Positions 53,801 through 61,081 of a stretch of DNA of 64,000 nt are shown here, piece after piece (position 1 is the stretch's first letter; each line of letters opens with the position of its first letter). Where the stretch lies: positions 62,001 to 126,000 of the forward strand of contig NZ_JAJVDH010000008.1 of assembly GCF_022758145.1 (NCBI RefSeq), written 5' to 3'. The DNA is from Pontibacter vulgaris (GTDB lineage: Bacteria > Bacteroidota > Bacteroidia > Cytophagales > Hymenobacteraceae). Made by a program: the position numbers and the translations under genes. Under the pieces are notes generated by a model that was given only the letters and a program-made list of their open reading frames with translations, was not told the DNA's origin and searched no databases.

Positions 53801-54044
53801 TAGTTGTATAACCGATAAAACGGAATACAAGAGTAGTACCGCCTTCGGGTACATTCAGTGAATAAGAGCCATCAGCTCCGGTGGCCGTGCCTGTTGTAGT
53901 TCCTTTTACCAACACGGCTACACCCGGCAGCGGTTGGTTAGTAGAAGCATCAGTCACCTTACCGGTGATAGCTCTTACCTGGGCCATGGCCTGCTGCAGC
54001 AGTACCGACACCATGCAAAAGCATAACAGTAATAGTTTTTTCAT
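50853..54044 (-). CDS. SusC/RagA TonB-linked outer-membrane transporter (pair 1)
   Basis: A 1063-residue TonB-dependent transporter. After a signal peptide (about 1-21) comes a carboxypeptidase-regulatory-like domain (about 25-108, GKVTDASTNQPLPGVAVLVK), then the plug (about 115-230; GVSSALVGKVSGIQL-type stretch and TALYGQRAANGVV), then a 22-strand barrel. The signature end GINLKVRL stops in Leu, not Phe. The N-terminal 105 residues are nearly identical to those of the pair-2 SusC, the rest diverges. It would be powered by the TonB motor of this window. Substrate unknown. Confidence 0.92.
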   Translation of the reverse strand: MKKLLLLCFCMVSVLLQQAMAQVRAITGKVTDASTNQPLPGVAVLVKGTTTGTATGADGSYSLNVPEGGTTLVFRFIGYTTTERAIGNASTVNISLPVDTKQLSEVVVTALGYQREKETLPYSVGAVSNENLTYAKSNDVSSALVGKVSGIQLQGSPSSNFDNANIVIRGANSLNTSQPPLYVVDGTITDQNSVIMDNVESISVLKGAAATALYGQRAANGVVMITSKKGTRGTPTVELNLSAAFENPSVTMPYQNSYAGGYTSNAKSPGTTYDAEGYYIFRYKPGTHPAEWAAFDGQRILDYGADESWGPKMNGQPYRPYYSWYPGADFGKLSPLTPQPDNIKNFYKTGKNLNNSIAFSGGADNYTYRLTYANQQRTLIIPNAERNQHQVGLNTTLDVTKKLAVSADMSFTSNKQDGRPQEGYRLDGLNVTQNFNQWFQRQLDLERLKNYRNADGSLQSWNIGDPNGTGDPSLYLAPQYWDSPYFVVNENYGTSNSNRLVGNLGLNYKINDYFSWQSYARMSLRNGEGDFRIASGGLNTDEYSLYQNTFREMNYESNLNFKRAFGDFSVDALVGGNLRKDSYNQLEEVTQGGLSFPNYFDINASIARPYIARGYSKKQVRSVYGRASFGYKSFLFIDASTRNDWSSVLPVKNNSFLYPSIGGSFVFTELMKNSPITNVLTTGKLRASWAQVGADLSPFQVYTTTDNKSPYGSTPSAEVGNEYRTGNIMPALTTSREFGADLRLFNAVGIEFTYYQDDNTDQILPLNIDPSTGFSNYQINAGKIQRKGIEASINATPLNGDFKWDVSLNMGRNRSKVIELSDGLTNYLAGTQRNDTRLEHRVGKEWGMLVGRMWQRDEQGNVKVGSNGIPLYDINKERGTIQPDFTGGLFNNFSYKGFNLAFSIDFQKGGLFHSLTKMYGYGTGLHENTVGVNDKGHDWRDFPSNGGGILIPGVYADGKPNTTYIPARNYFYTSLQRDNINQMVIDASYLKLREVRLGYDLPKSLLGNTIKSANLGVMVSNAWLISAPGKEFGVDPSELEETWFEGGQLPSTRTMGINLKVRL

Positions 54045-54054
54045 TGCGCTTTGT

Positions 54055-54073
54055 GTTTAAGGTGAGATATAAA
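54055..54073. repeat. Copy 1 of a 19-bp exact repeat beside susC
   Basis: gtttaaggtgagatataaa lies 11 bp upstream of the pair-1 susC start. The identical 19-mer occurs at 60795-60813, about 500 bp upstream of the pair-2 susC. On the minus strand it reads through the 5' end of the transcript in copy 1. Confidence 0.7.
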
Positions 54074-54598
54074 TTATAATTAGTAATCACTTCAGTTGTA
54101 AGCAGGAGTTATACTTCGGTCATTTTCCTGATCCCTTTGTTTAACCAAACGCCTACCGGTTACCTGCTTTTATTATAGTATAAACTATAAAGCGCTAAAC
54201 CATCCTTATGAGCCAACCTAGACATTTGGTAAAGTGCTCGCCTCTATTAAAATGCAATAAAAATTATTCCGTCCCTCCTTAACCTACCCTCTTGTTTCTT
54301 TGAAAATCCAAAGCCAGGTTTTCATATTATTCTCTGCCTGCAAAGCTTATTCCGGCAGATAATTCATTTCAGCTTTACCTGGAAACTATACATTCATGAA
54401 TTATCCAAACTATAAAATTCCAGCTGTAGCAGATCAAAGAAAGTATCTGTTAACCGATTATCACTTGATGATACCTCTTACAGATACCTAATTATAAGAT
54501 TATTTTTATTCACGCGCAAAGAAATATTCAAAAATTTTCTTATTTATATATAATGTTAAAACATCGATTTTATACTTTGCTACATACCTTAAAGTATA
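54074..54598. other. Long intergenic stretch upstream of the pair-1 susC
   Basis: AT-rich, with no open frame that I can support and no exact minus-strand TAnnTTTG match. It presumably contains the pair-1 susC promoter. Two TATACTT copies occur, at about 54110 and 54571. Confidence 0.5.
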
Positions 54599-54630
54599 AA
54601 AGGCCGCAACTAACAGTCAGCTGCGGCCTC
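54599..54630 (-). terminator. Second hairpin behind the DUF1735-type lipoprotein gene
   Basis: AGGCCGCA and TGCGGCCT (8 bp) flank a 13-base loop; on the minus strand TTTTATACTTT follows. It lies further downstream than the GGCCCC hairpin and is probably a back-up terminator. Confidence 0.6.
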
Positions 54631-54649
54631 TCAGGTATGGTTCACAAAA

Positions 54650-54679
54650 TAAAAGGCCCCTGGTTTCCAGGGGCCTTTA
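54650..54679 (-). terminator. Terminator of the pair-2 susC/susD/lipoprotein operon
   Basis: AAAGGCCCCTGG pairs exactly with CCAGGGGCCTTT around TTT, with TTTTATTTTG following on the minus strand. It is about 90 bp past the stop of the last gene (54767). Confidence 0.85.
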
Positions 54680-54766
54680 TAAGTTGAAGAAAGTAAAAAA
54701 CTAGTTTCCCAGTTTATGCATTTGCTTCATTTAATATACTTGAAGTCTAACTTCGAAAGCTTAATG

Positions 54767-55633
54767 CTATTTACGCACAAGTTTTTCAGAGATTTTACGT
54801 GGCGCAGCTACGTTATAAGCGTAGTTCAGCGTGAACGTTTTTGTAGCAGGGTCATAAGAGTTTTCACCTGTTTCAAATACATCCTGAGCACCAGCAACTG
54901 CAGTTGGATCTGCTAATACGTCTACTGAGTTATCAGCATTTACACGCACGTACATAAAGTAACCAGCGCCTCCAAGGTCACCAAGCTCTACTCTAGATGT
55001 GTTACCGTTTACAGTAGTCATATCTTTATCATGGTGAATTTCTCTTGATGCAGAAGCAACTGGGTGTGTGAAGAAACCTGTAGCGGCATACTTAGCATGG
55101 TAAGCATTCTTAACTGCTATCCTTGCTAACAGACCATTGTAGTTACCGCTGATAGTATAACCAGGCTTATCTACACTTACAATATTGAAAGCAATACCAT
55201 AAGGGTTAGAAGCATCAAGCTTGCTGGAGTTGGTTGCTAATTTAAGCACACCATCTCTGCTACCTTTAGGGATTGTAACTGTAAGGCCTTCCGGGAAAGA
55301 GTATAAGTTTGATGGTAATACGGCAACAGTTGCCTTATTATCAGTGTTATACTTGCTTACCATTGCCTGAGTCTTATCGATGCTCAAAGTTACCTTGATA
55401 TCTTCCTTCGCTACTTCGTTAGCAGCTAAGTGGATAGTTACAAAGTCAAGCGTAACGGTTGCATCTTTAATATCAAGAGATACAGCCTTAGAGCGAGCAG
55501 GAATTTCGATAATCTGTTTCGCATCAAGATTAATCATTCCGTACTTCTGATCTTCAATCTCCTTATCGTCTAAGCAAGACGTAAGCCCGATTGCTAAAAA
55601 TGCCAGGGCATATAATTTAGTGAACGTCTTCAT
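54767..55633 (-). CDS. Surface lipoprotein with DUF1735-like domain, third gene of the pair-2 operon
   Basis: A 288-residue lipoprotein (lipobox GLTSC, lipidated Cys20). The N-terminal beta-sandwich half (about 35-165) resembles the DUF1735 (BT_3987-type) domain, seen in surface glycan-binding proteins encoded beside SusC/SusD; the C-terminal half resembles its usual partner domain. DUF1735 proteins often sit with N-glycan or host-glycan loci, but here no glycosidase is adjacent, so the ligand is unknown. It follows susD of pair 2 by 27 bp and is the last gene of that operon. Confidence 0.75.
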   Translation of the reverse strand: MKTFTKLYALAFLAIGLTSCLDDKEIEDQKYGMINLDAKQIIEIPARSKAVSLDIKDATVTLDFVTIHLAANEVAKEDIKVTLSIDKTQAMVSKYNTDNKATVAVLPSNLYSFPEGLTVTIPKGSRDGVLKLATNSSKLDASNPYGIAFNIVSVDKPGYTISGNYNGLLARIAVKNAYHAKYAATGFFTHPVASASREIHHDKDMTTVNGNTSRVELGDLGGAGYFMYVRVNADNSVDVLADPTAVAGAQDVFETGENSYDPATKTFTLNYAYNVAAPRKISEKLVRK

Positions 55634-55660
55634 TTTCGTTTTTTAAATACTATAAATTAA

Positions 55661-57148
55661 TTATTTATCCCAGAATACAGTTGATGTCTGAGCACTGATT
55701 GAACCTTCGGCTGCAACGTTAGCAGCGTTGTAGCTATACTCGCTTTGTGGGTAAAGCAAGCGCTTTGGTATACCATTAGTGCCTCTGCTTGGCGCAAGAG
55801 ATAATGGAAGATCAGTTGGAACACCAAGTCTTCTGTAGTCTACCCATGCTTCGAAATTGTTTACACCAACAAGTGCAAGGTATTTCTGCATTACGATAAA
55901 TCTGATTTTGTCAGAAGCTGCGTCATAATTAACCAACGCATTTTCCTGAGCCAGGTAGTCAGCAGCTTCAGCTTCAGCGTCTTCAACATCTAACCAAACG
56001 AATGACTCTTCTACTGCTGCTTCAAATGCTGCTTTAGCATCACCGGCAATCCAACCTCTTTGAGTTGCTTCTGCCTGCAGGAACAAACTCTCTACAGAAG
56101 TGAATAACCACTGTGGCTGAGTAGCGCTTTTAGCAAGACCAGGACCAGCTACGTCAGATGAGTTAGCAGCCTTAGGGTCGCTGTTAGGAATTACCTCACC
56201 AAAGTTATAACCATAGTAAGTGTTATTATTAAGTGGTGTAGCAGCCTTGCTGAAGAAATACTGATAGCGGATATCGTTGCTATTCTGCATTTTCTTAAGC
56301 ACATAGTTGTTAGCTCTGTTATACTGATCCAGGGCACCTGAAAATGACTTTTTGTAAGTGTCATAGAACGGGTTCTGCTGGCCATCAACAATAGCATAAC
56401 CTGGCTGTACTTCTGCAGTTTCGCCGGCCATTAAGAAACCACTTCCATCAGCATTGATCTTTGCCAATTCTGCTGTAGGGTTTGCATTAACCTGCGACTG
56501 ACGAAGAAGCAACTTCAGACGCTGCGTGTTAATAAGCTTTCTCCACATAGTTGCATCACCGTGGAACAAGATATCAGCTGTCTCGATCTCCGGAGTAACT
56601 TCTGCTTCTGCAAATAATTTTGCAGCCTCATCTAGCTGAACAAGTAGGTCAGCATAGATAGCATCTCCTTTGTCGTAAGCAGGCAAAATGTTATTTGTGA
56701 TATCAAATGCCTTTGTGTAAGGAACGTTACCATACTGGTCTACCAGGTACATAAAGCCTATTGACTTCAGAACTTTGGCAGCACCTGCATAATATGTCTG
56801 GCCGCTAGCTTCAGCCTTTTTCTCCATCAGGTTAACATCAAACAGGATGTCGTACCAGCCTGACCACTCATCCTGCTGGTAAGCCTGTGTAATGTTGTAA
56901 GACTCCTGCTCAGTGCTTGGTCCGTAAGTACCAGAACGTGCCCAGTAACCCATCCAATGCGCTGAATAGTCGTAAGATGTAGCCATTCTTGCAGCAGTTG
57001 CATGCAGCGATCTTGGCAAAAGTAACTGAGACGTGATAGACTGCTCTGTAGGAGCATTCGGGTTCTCGTTTATATCAAAAAATTCCTTTTCGCAACCTGC
57101 TGAAAACAGCATCACCAGGGCTAAAGCAGGATATATGATTTTCTTCAT
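55661..57148 (-). CDS. SusD/RagB-like nutrient-binding outer-membrane lipoprotein (pair 2)
   Basis: A 495-residue lipoprotein (lipobox FSAGC, lipidated Cys19) of the same SusD-like subgroup as pairs 1 and 3. The middle region (AHWMGYWARSGTYGPSTEQE) and the WVDYRRLGVP and TVFWDK parts at the end are shared landmarks. Most length is helical, as in SusD. It lies 33 bp after its susC partner and 27 bp before the DUF1735-type lipoprotein, so the three genes form one operon. Ligand unknown. Confidence 0.9.
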   Translation of the reverse strand: MKKIIYPALALVMLFSAGCEKEFFDINENPNAPTEQSITSQLLLPRSLHATAARMATSYDYSAHWMGYWARSGTYGPSTEQESYNITQAYQQDEWSGWYDILFDVNLMEKKAEASGQTYYAGAAKVLKSIGFMYLVDQYGNVPYTKAFDITNNILPAYDKGDAIYADLLVQLDEAAKLFAEAEVTPEIETADILFHGDATMWRKLINTQRLKLLLRQSQVNANPTAELAKINADGSGFLMAGETAEVQPGYAIVDGQQNPFYDTYKKSFSGALDQYNRANNYVLKKMQNSNDIRYQYFFSKAATPLNNNTYYGYNFGEVIPNSDPKAANSSDVAGPGLAKSATQPQWLFTSVESLFLQAEATQRGWIAGDAKAAFEAAVEESFVWLDVEDAEAEAADYLAQENALVNYDAASDKIRFIVMQKYLALVGVNNFEAWVDYRRLGVPTDLPLSLAPSRGTNGIPKRLLYPQSEYSYNAANVAAEGSISAQTSTVFWDK

Positions 57149-57181
57149 TTTCGTAATTTAAAATAATTAATGTCTAAATTC

Positions 57182-60100
57182 TTAGAATCTCAGAGTAACG
57201 TTAGCACCGAAAGTGCGCGTTGGAGGGTTGATCTGAGAAGTAGTTATACCTGCAGCGTTACCCTGTGAGAAGTTAAAGTCCGGATCCTGGAATTCGTTAG
57301 ACTCAGGCAACCATAATACAAGGTTTCTTCCTGTAAGTGCTACTGTAGCGCCTTTAACAACATTCTGTCTTGAAAGGAATGAAGTAGGAAGTTCATAGCT
57401 CAAGGCTACTTCACGCAATCTCCAGTGAGATGCACTTGTAATGAAGTTAGAACGTACGCTTCTGAATACACCAGTGTAGAAGTCATTCACGTTGCTAACT
57501 GTTACGTTAGTGTTCTCAACATAAGTACCATCAGGACCTAAGATAGAAGAGTTAGGGAATACAAATTTCTCACGGTTGTTACGTGCTGAAGCAGCAGATA
57601 CACCAGTCCATGCCATTGCACTTCCTATGTCATTGTAAGCATAGTGGCCACCTTTGTATTCAGCTAAAGCAGAAAGGTTAAAGCCTTTCCAGCTGGCAGA
57701 TGGGTTAAGACCTACGATCCATTTTGGCAATGTACGGCCAAATGTCTTCAGGTTAGGATCTGCACTTGGGTAACCTGTTACAGCATCAACTATAACACGG
57801 CCCTGAGGATCTCTCAGGTAGTCTGTAGCTTTGATAACGAAAGCCGGCTGGCCAACAATTGCAAAGTTACCTGCAGCAGCAAAACCACCGATAAATAACT
57901 CATCAAGACCAGAATAGATGCTCTTAATTTCGCTGTCGCTGTAAGTAGCGTTAGCTCTGAAATCAAGTTTTACACCACCAAGGTTTACAAGTGGAGTTAA
58001 ACGCAGGTCCATTTCAACACCCTGGTTGATGAAAGATGCCGCGTTGATGTTATTTTGTGTATAACCAGTTGCAGATGAAACACTGATCGGGATGATCTGG
58101 TTATCGTTATTTTGCTGGTAGTAAGTAGCTTCTAAGTTAATTTTACCACCCATGAAACCAGACTCGAAACCAAATTCCTTACTTTCAATGAATTCAGGCT
58201 CCAGGTTCTTATCATAAGTAGTATTTCCAGCTGTATAACCTGGCAAGCCACCGTAAGGGAAACCATTAGCCTGGCTGAAAGTAGCAGCAAGCAAATAAGG
58301 GCTAATTTCAGCGTTACCGGTTTTGCTCCAAGAACCTCTCAGTTTCAGGTAAGATAATACATTGCTGTTAGCTAAGCCACTGATTGCATCAGATAATACC
58401 AACGATGCGTTAACACCTGGGTAGAAGAAAGAGTGGTTACCTATTGCCAGTACAGAAGTCCAGTCGTTACGACCTGTTATTTCCACGTTAGCCCAGCCTT
58501 TGTAGCTTAAACCAGCACTTGCATAAGTAGAGAACAATCTTGAACGTGTGCCCGGAGAAGAACCAGTTAACTGACCTGTTAAGTTTTCAATGTTGAATAA
58601 CTCAGGAACAACAAGGCTACCTGCACCAACTCTTGTATCACGGGTATCAGTCTGGCGCACATATGTACCAACAATACCTGTTACTTTAAAGCTCTCGCTG
58701 ATTTCTTTGTTTAAGCTGGCAAATGCCTCAGAAGATAAGCGTGAATACTTATAAGCTCTTTCCTGAACAGCGCCTGGGATAGAAGAGAAACCTCTGTCGA
58801 TACCATAAGGAGTAGGTATTTCGCCTTTAGAAGTTCTTCTCTCAGTAATATTCTGGTTAGTTAAACCGGCTCTGTAAGTCAGGTTTAACCAGTCTGTAGC
58901 TTTGAAGTTCAGATCAAGATTTGTTAATAAATCTTCTCTCTTACCTTCTTTACGCCAGTTGTCAATTGCAAAGTAAGGGTTCAGACCATAGTCGTTAAAG
59001 AAACCGTTATATTCTGCAAAAGGATCGTTTTTGAAGTCTTTGTAATTGTTGATCGGAATATGAGCAGGTGTGTTGAAGATAAGGTTCATCAAACCACCGT
59101 TCAGACCCACGTTGTTTGCAATGTGGTAATCTTCCATTGCAAGATCATCAAATACGTTGTAGTTCTGCTGGATGTAGTTTGTGTTTAAACCAACTTTGAA
59201 TTTACCGTACTCACGGCCTGTGTTTAATCTCAAACCAGTTCTGCGGTTCTCATCATCCGGTACAATACCTTTGATCATCGCATCCTGGAAGCTGATATAA
59301 AAATCTTTAGCACCAAATGAGATGTCGTTTTGAGTAGTGATACCAGTTTTGAAGAATTCTTTTCTGTCGTTAGTTGGGCTATACTTTACTTTCTGTACAG
59401 AACCATCAGGCAATACATGGCCTATTTCAACTTCAGAACCATCGAAAGCAGGGCCCCAAGACCAGTTTTCGTAAGGGATATACTCTCCGTAACCACCGCT
59501 ACCAAACTGAGTCTGGAACTTAGGGAAGAAAGAGATTTGCTGTAATTGTGTTGAATGACCAACTGTTACAGTTGGTTTTTCATCAATTGAGCCTTTTTTA
59601 GTTGTAACTATAATAACACCGTTACGAGCATCCGGGCCATAAATAGCAGCCGCAGAAGATCCCTTCAAAACAGACACGTTTTCAATGTCGTTCGGGTTAA
59701 TAGAAGACAGGTAGTTAATGTTTGCAGGTACGCCATCCAAAACCAGTAATGGGTTGTTATTACCAGTAATAGAGCGGATACCACGCAGGTTGATCTTAAC
59801 GTTCTCAAATACACCGTTGTTAGTAGATGTAATGTTCAAACCAGCAACCTTACCTTGTAAACCATTGGCAATGTTAACCGGGTTTGCACGTGTTACCACT
59901 TCCTGGCTTACTGTAGCTGTTGCGTAACCAATCTCTTTTTTCTGTCTTTCGATACCAAGAGCTGTTACTACAACTTCGCTTAACTGCTTTGTATCAAGCG
60001 GTAAAGCAACGTTAACAGTAGAAGCGTTACCAATGGCACGCTCTGTAGATAAATAACCGATAAAACGGAATACTAACGTGTTGCCATTTGCGGGCACATT

Positions 60101-60289
60101 AATAGAGTAAGAACCATCTGCACCTGTTGCAGTACCCGCAGTTGTTCCTTTAACCAAAACTGTTACCCCTGGCAACGGTTGGTTGGTGGTTGCGTCAGTC
60201 ACCTTACCGGTGATTGCTTTTACCTGGGCCATGGCCTGCTGCAGCAGGGCCGACACCAGCAAAAAGCATAACATTAAAACTTTTTTCAT
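57182..60289 (-). CDS. SusC/RagA TonB-linked outer-membrane transporter (pair 2)
   Basis: A 1035-residue transporter. Signal peptide (1-21), carboxypeptidase-regulatory-like domain (about 25-108) and plug domain (about 115-230, RANPVNIANGLQGKVAGLN) are followed by the barrel, ending GANVTLRF with the normal terminal Phe. The N-terminal segment (GKVTDATTNQPLPGVTVLVK onward) nearly repeats pair 1 while the barrel differs strongly, as if module swapping had occurred. It contains a single TATACTT (about 59382) in 3.1 kb. Confidence 0.93.
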   Translation of the reverse strand: MKKVLMLCFLLVSALLQQAMAQVKAITGKVTDATTNQPLPGVTVLVKGTTAGTATGADGSYSINVPANGNTLVFRFIGYLSTERAIGNASTVNVALPLDTKQLSEVVVTALGIERQKKEIGYATATVSQEVVTRANPVNIANGLQGKVAGLNITSTNNGVFENVKINLRGIRSITGNNNPLLVLDGVPANINYLSSINPNDIENVSVLKGSSAAAIYGPDARNGVIIVTTKKGSIDEKPTVTVGHSTQLQQISFFPKFQTQFGSGGYGEYIPYENWSWGPAFDGSEVEIGHVLPDGSVQKVKYSPTNDRKEFFKTGITTQNDISFGAKDFYISFQDAMIKGIVPDDENRRTGLRLNTGREYGKFKVGLNTNYIQQNYNVFDDLAMEDYHIANNVGLNGGLMNLIFNTPAHIPINNYKDFKNDPFAEYNGFFNDYGLNPYFAIDNWRKEGKREDLLTNLDLNFKATDWLNLTYRAGLTNQNITERRTSKGEIPTPYGIDRGFSSIPGAVQERAYKYSRLSSEAFASLNKEISESFKVTGIVGTYVRQTDTRDTRVGAGSLVVPELFNIENLTGQLTGSSPGTRSRLFSTYASAGLSYKGWANVEITGRNDWTSVLAIGNHSFFYPGVNASLVLSDAISGLANSNVLSYLKLRGSWSKTGNAEISPYLLAATFSQANGFPYGGLPGYTAGNTTYDKNLEPEFIESKEFGFESGFMGGKINLEATYYQQNNDNQIIPISVSSATGYTQNNINAASFINQGVEMDLRLTPLVNLGGVKLDFRANATYSDSEIKSIYSGLDELFIGGFAAAGNFAIVGQPAFVIKATDYLRDPQGRVIVDAVTGYPSADPNLKTFGRTLPKWIVGLNPSASWKGFNLSALAEYKGGHYAYNDIGSAMAWTGVSAASARNNREKFVFPNSSILGPDGTYVENTNVTVSNVNDFYTGVFRSVRSNFITSASHWRLREVALSYELPTSFLSRQNVVKGATVALTGRNLVLWLPESNEFQDPDFNFSQGNAAGITTSQINPPTRTFGANVTLRF

Positions 60290-60686
60290 TTAGCTGTTTT
60301 TTAAAATTAGTATAAGTGTATTAAGGTAATTTTTTTCAGGACCACTTGGTCAATATCATGGTCTGTAGATTATGATCCGAATTTTCATTGTGTAGAATCT
60401 ACTTCTCTTTGTTCACCTCCTTCTCTTTAAATGACTACACAAACATTCTATTTAAGCTTTAAATTATTCAGGAAGCCTTTGCGATATTTATGTTTAAACA
60501 AACACTTTCGTTTATCACCGGATTTATCCAACCCACAAAGTCTGCACTTTGCGATGGTTGGTTTTTTTCTCAATTCCTGAATACTATCAATTATATTTTA
60601 TTGATTACTATAAAGGTGCATCACTGATCCGTAATGCCGTTACCTTCCTTTTACCAGAAAAGACTTCTGGCCAGAAGGGAGTTAAT
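60290..60686. other. AT-rich intergenic region upstream of the pair-2 susC
   Basis: No gene is recognised. Small palindrome GTTTAAAC occurs near 60492. No exact TAnnTTTG on the minus strand was found. Together with the next 395 bp this is the longest gap in the window. Confidence 0.5.
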
Positions 60687-60785
60687 TTAAAAAGTGATTA
60701 TGCTTGAAACGCCACCTAAGAGAAGCGTTGATTTTGGTAAAGAAGTGGAGACGAAGCAACTATTAAAGTAGAATTCGTTTTTCAT
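60687..60785 (-). CDS. Possible 32-codon ORF upstream of the pair-2 susC
   Basis: The frame runs ATG to TAA and encodes 32 residues, beginning MKNEFYFNSCFVSTS and ending GGVSSIITF. It starts 9 bp after the 19-bp repeat shared with the pair-1 susC leader, so a transcript with that leader would meet this ATG first. It might be a leader peptide, a small membrane-associated protein or a chance frame. No Shine-Dalgarno is expected in this phylum, so that test does not help. Offered as a weak candidate only. Confidence 0.25.
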   Translation of the reverse strand: MKNEFYFNSCFVSTSLPKSTLLLGGVSSIITF

Positions 60786-60794
60786 TATAAACTA

Positions 60795-60813
60795 GTTTAA
60801 GGTGAGATATAAA
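60795..60813. repeat. Copy 2 of the 19-bp exact repeat
   Basis: Identical to 54055-54073 (gtttaaggtgagatataaa). Here it lies between the pair-3 susD terminator and the small ORF, about 505 bp upstream of the pair-2 susC. Confidence 0.7.
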
Positions 60814-60997
60814 CCAATTTTAGATATTTTATTCTTCAAACACAAACATTAAAGTATACTTTATTTCAATTAAAAGATATTAACCTCATATAAAATCGCG
60901 CCACACAAAACTTAACTATCTGATATAAAAGCACTTGATAAAACAAAAAAGTATCAGGCGAACTTTTGTTTTTTTATCCACAAAACGCCTAAAAAAA

Positions 60998-61032
60998 GAA
61001 AAGGCCCCGGAAACCGGAGGCCTTTTCTTTTA
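60998..61032 (-). terminator. Terminator of the pair-3 susC/susD operon
   Basis: On the minus strand, AAAAGAAAAGGCC and GGCCTTTTCTTTT-type arms with CCGG parts pair around a short loop, then a run of T follows. It begins 50 bp past the stop at 61082. It is preceded (61032-61050) by a sequence almost identical to that beside the hairpin at 49269. Confidence 0.85.
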
Positions 61033-61081
61033 AAGAAGACTACTACCTAATTACTTGTCAATGTTGATGTTGCAACAATGT

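Noticed and set aside
60290..61081. tRNA or small RNA gene in the longest intergenic gap
   Set aside because: No cloverleaf or conserved small-RNA fold could be made by eye; only the repeat, a short ORF and the terminator are supported.
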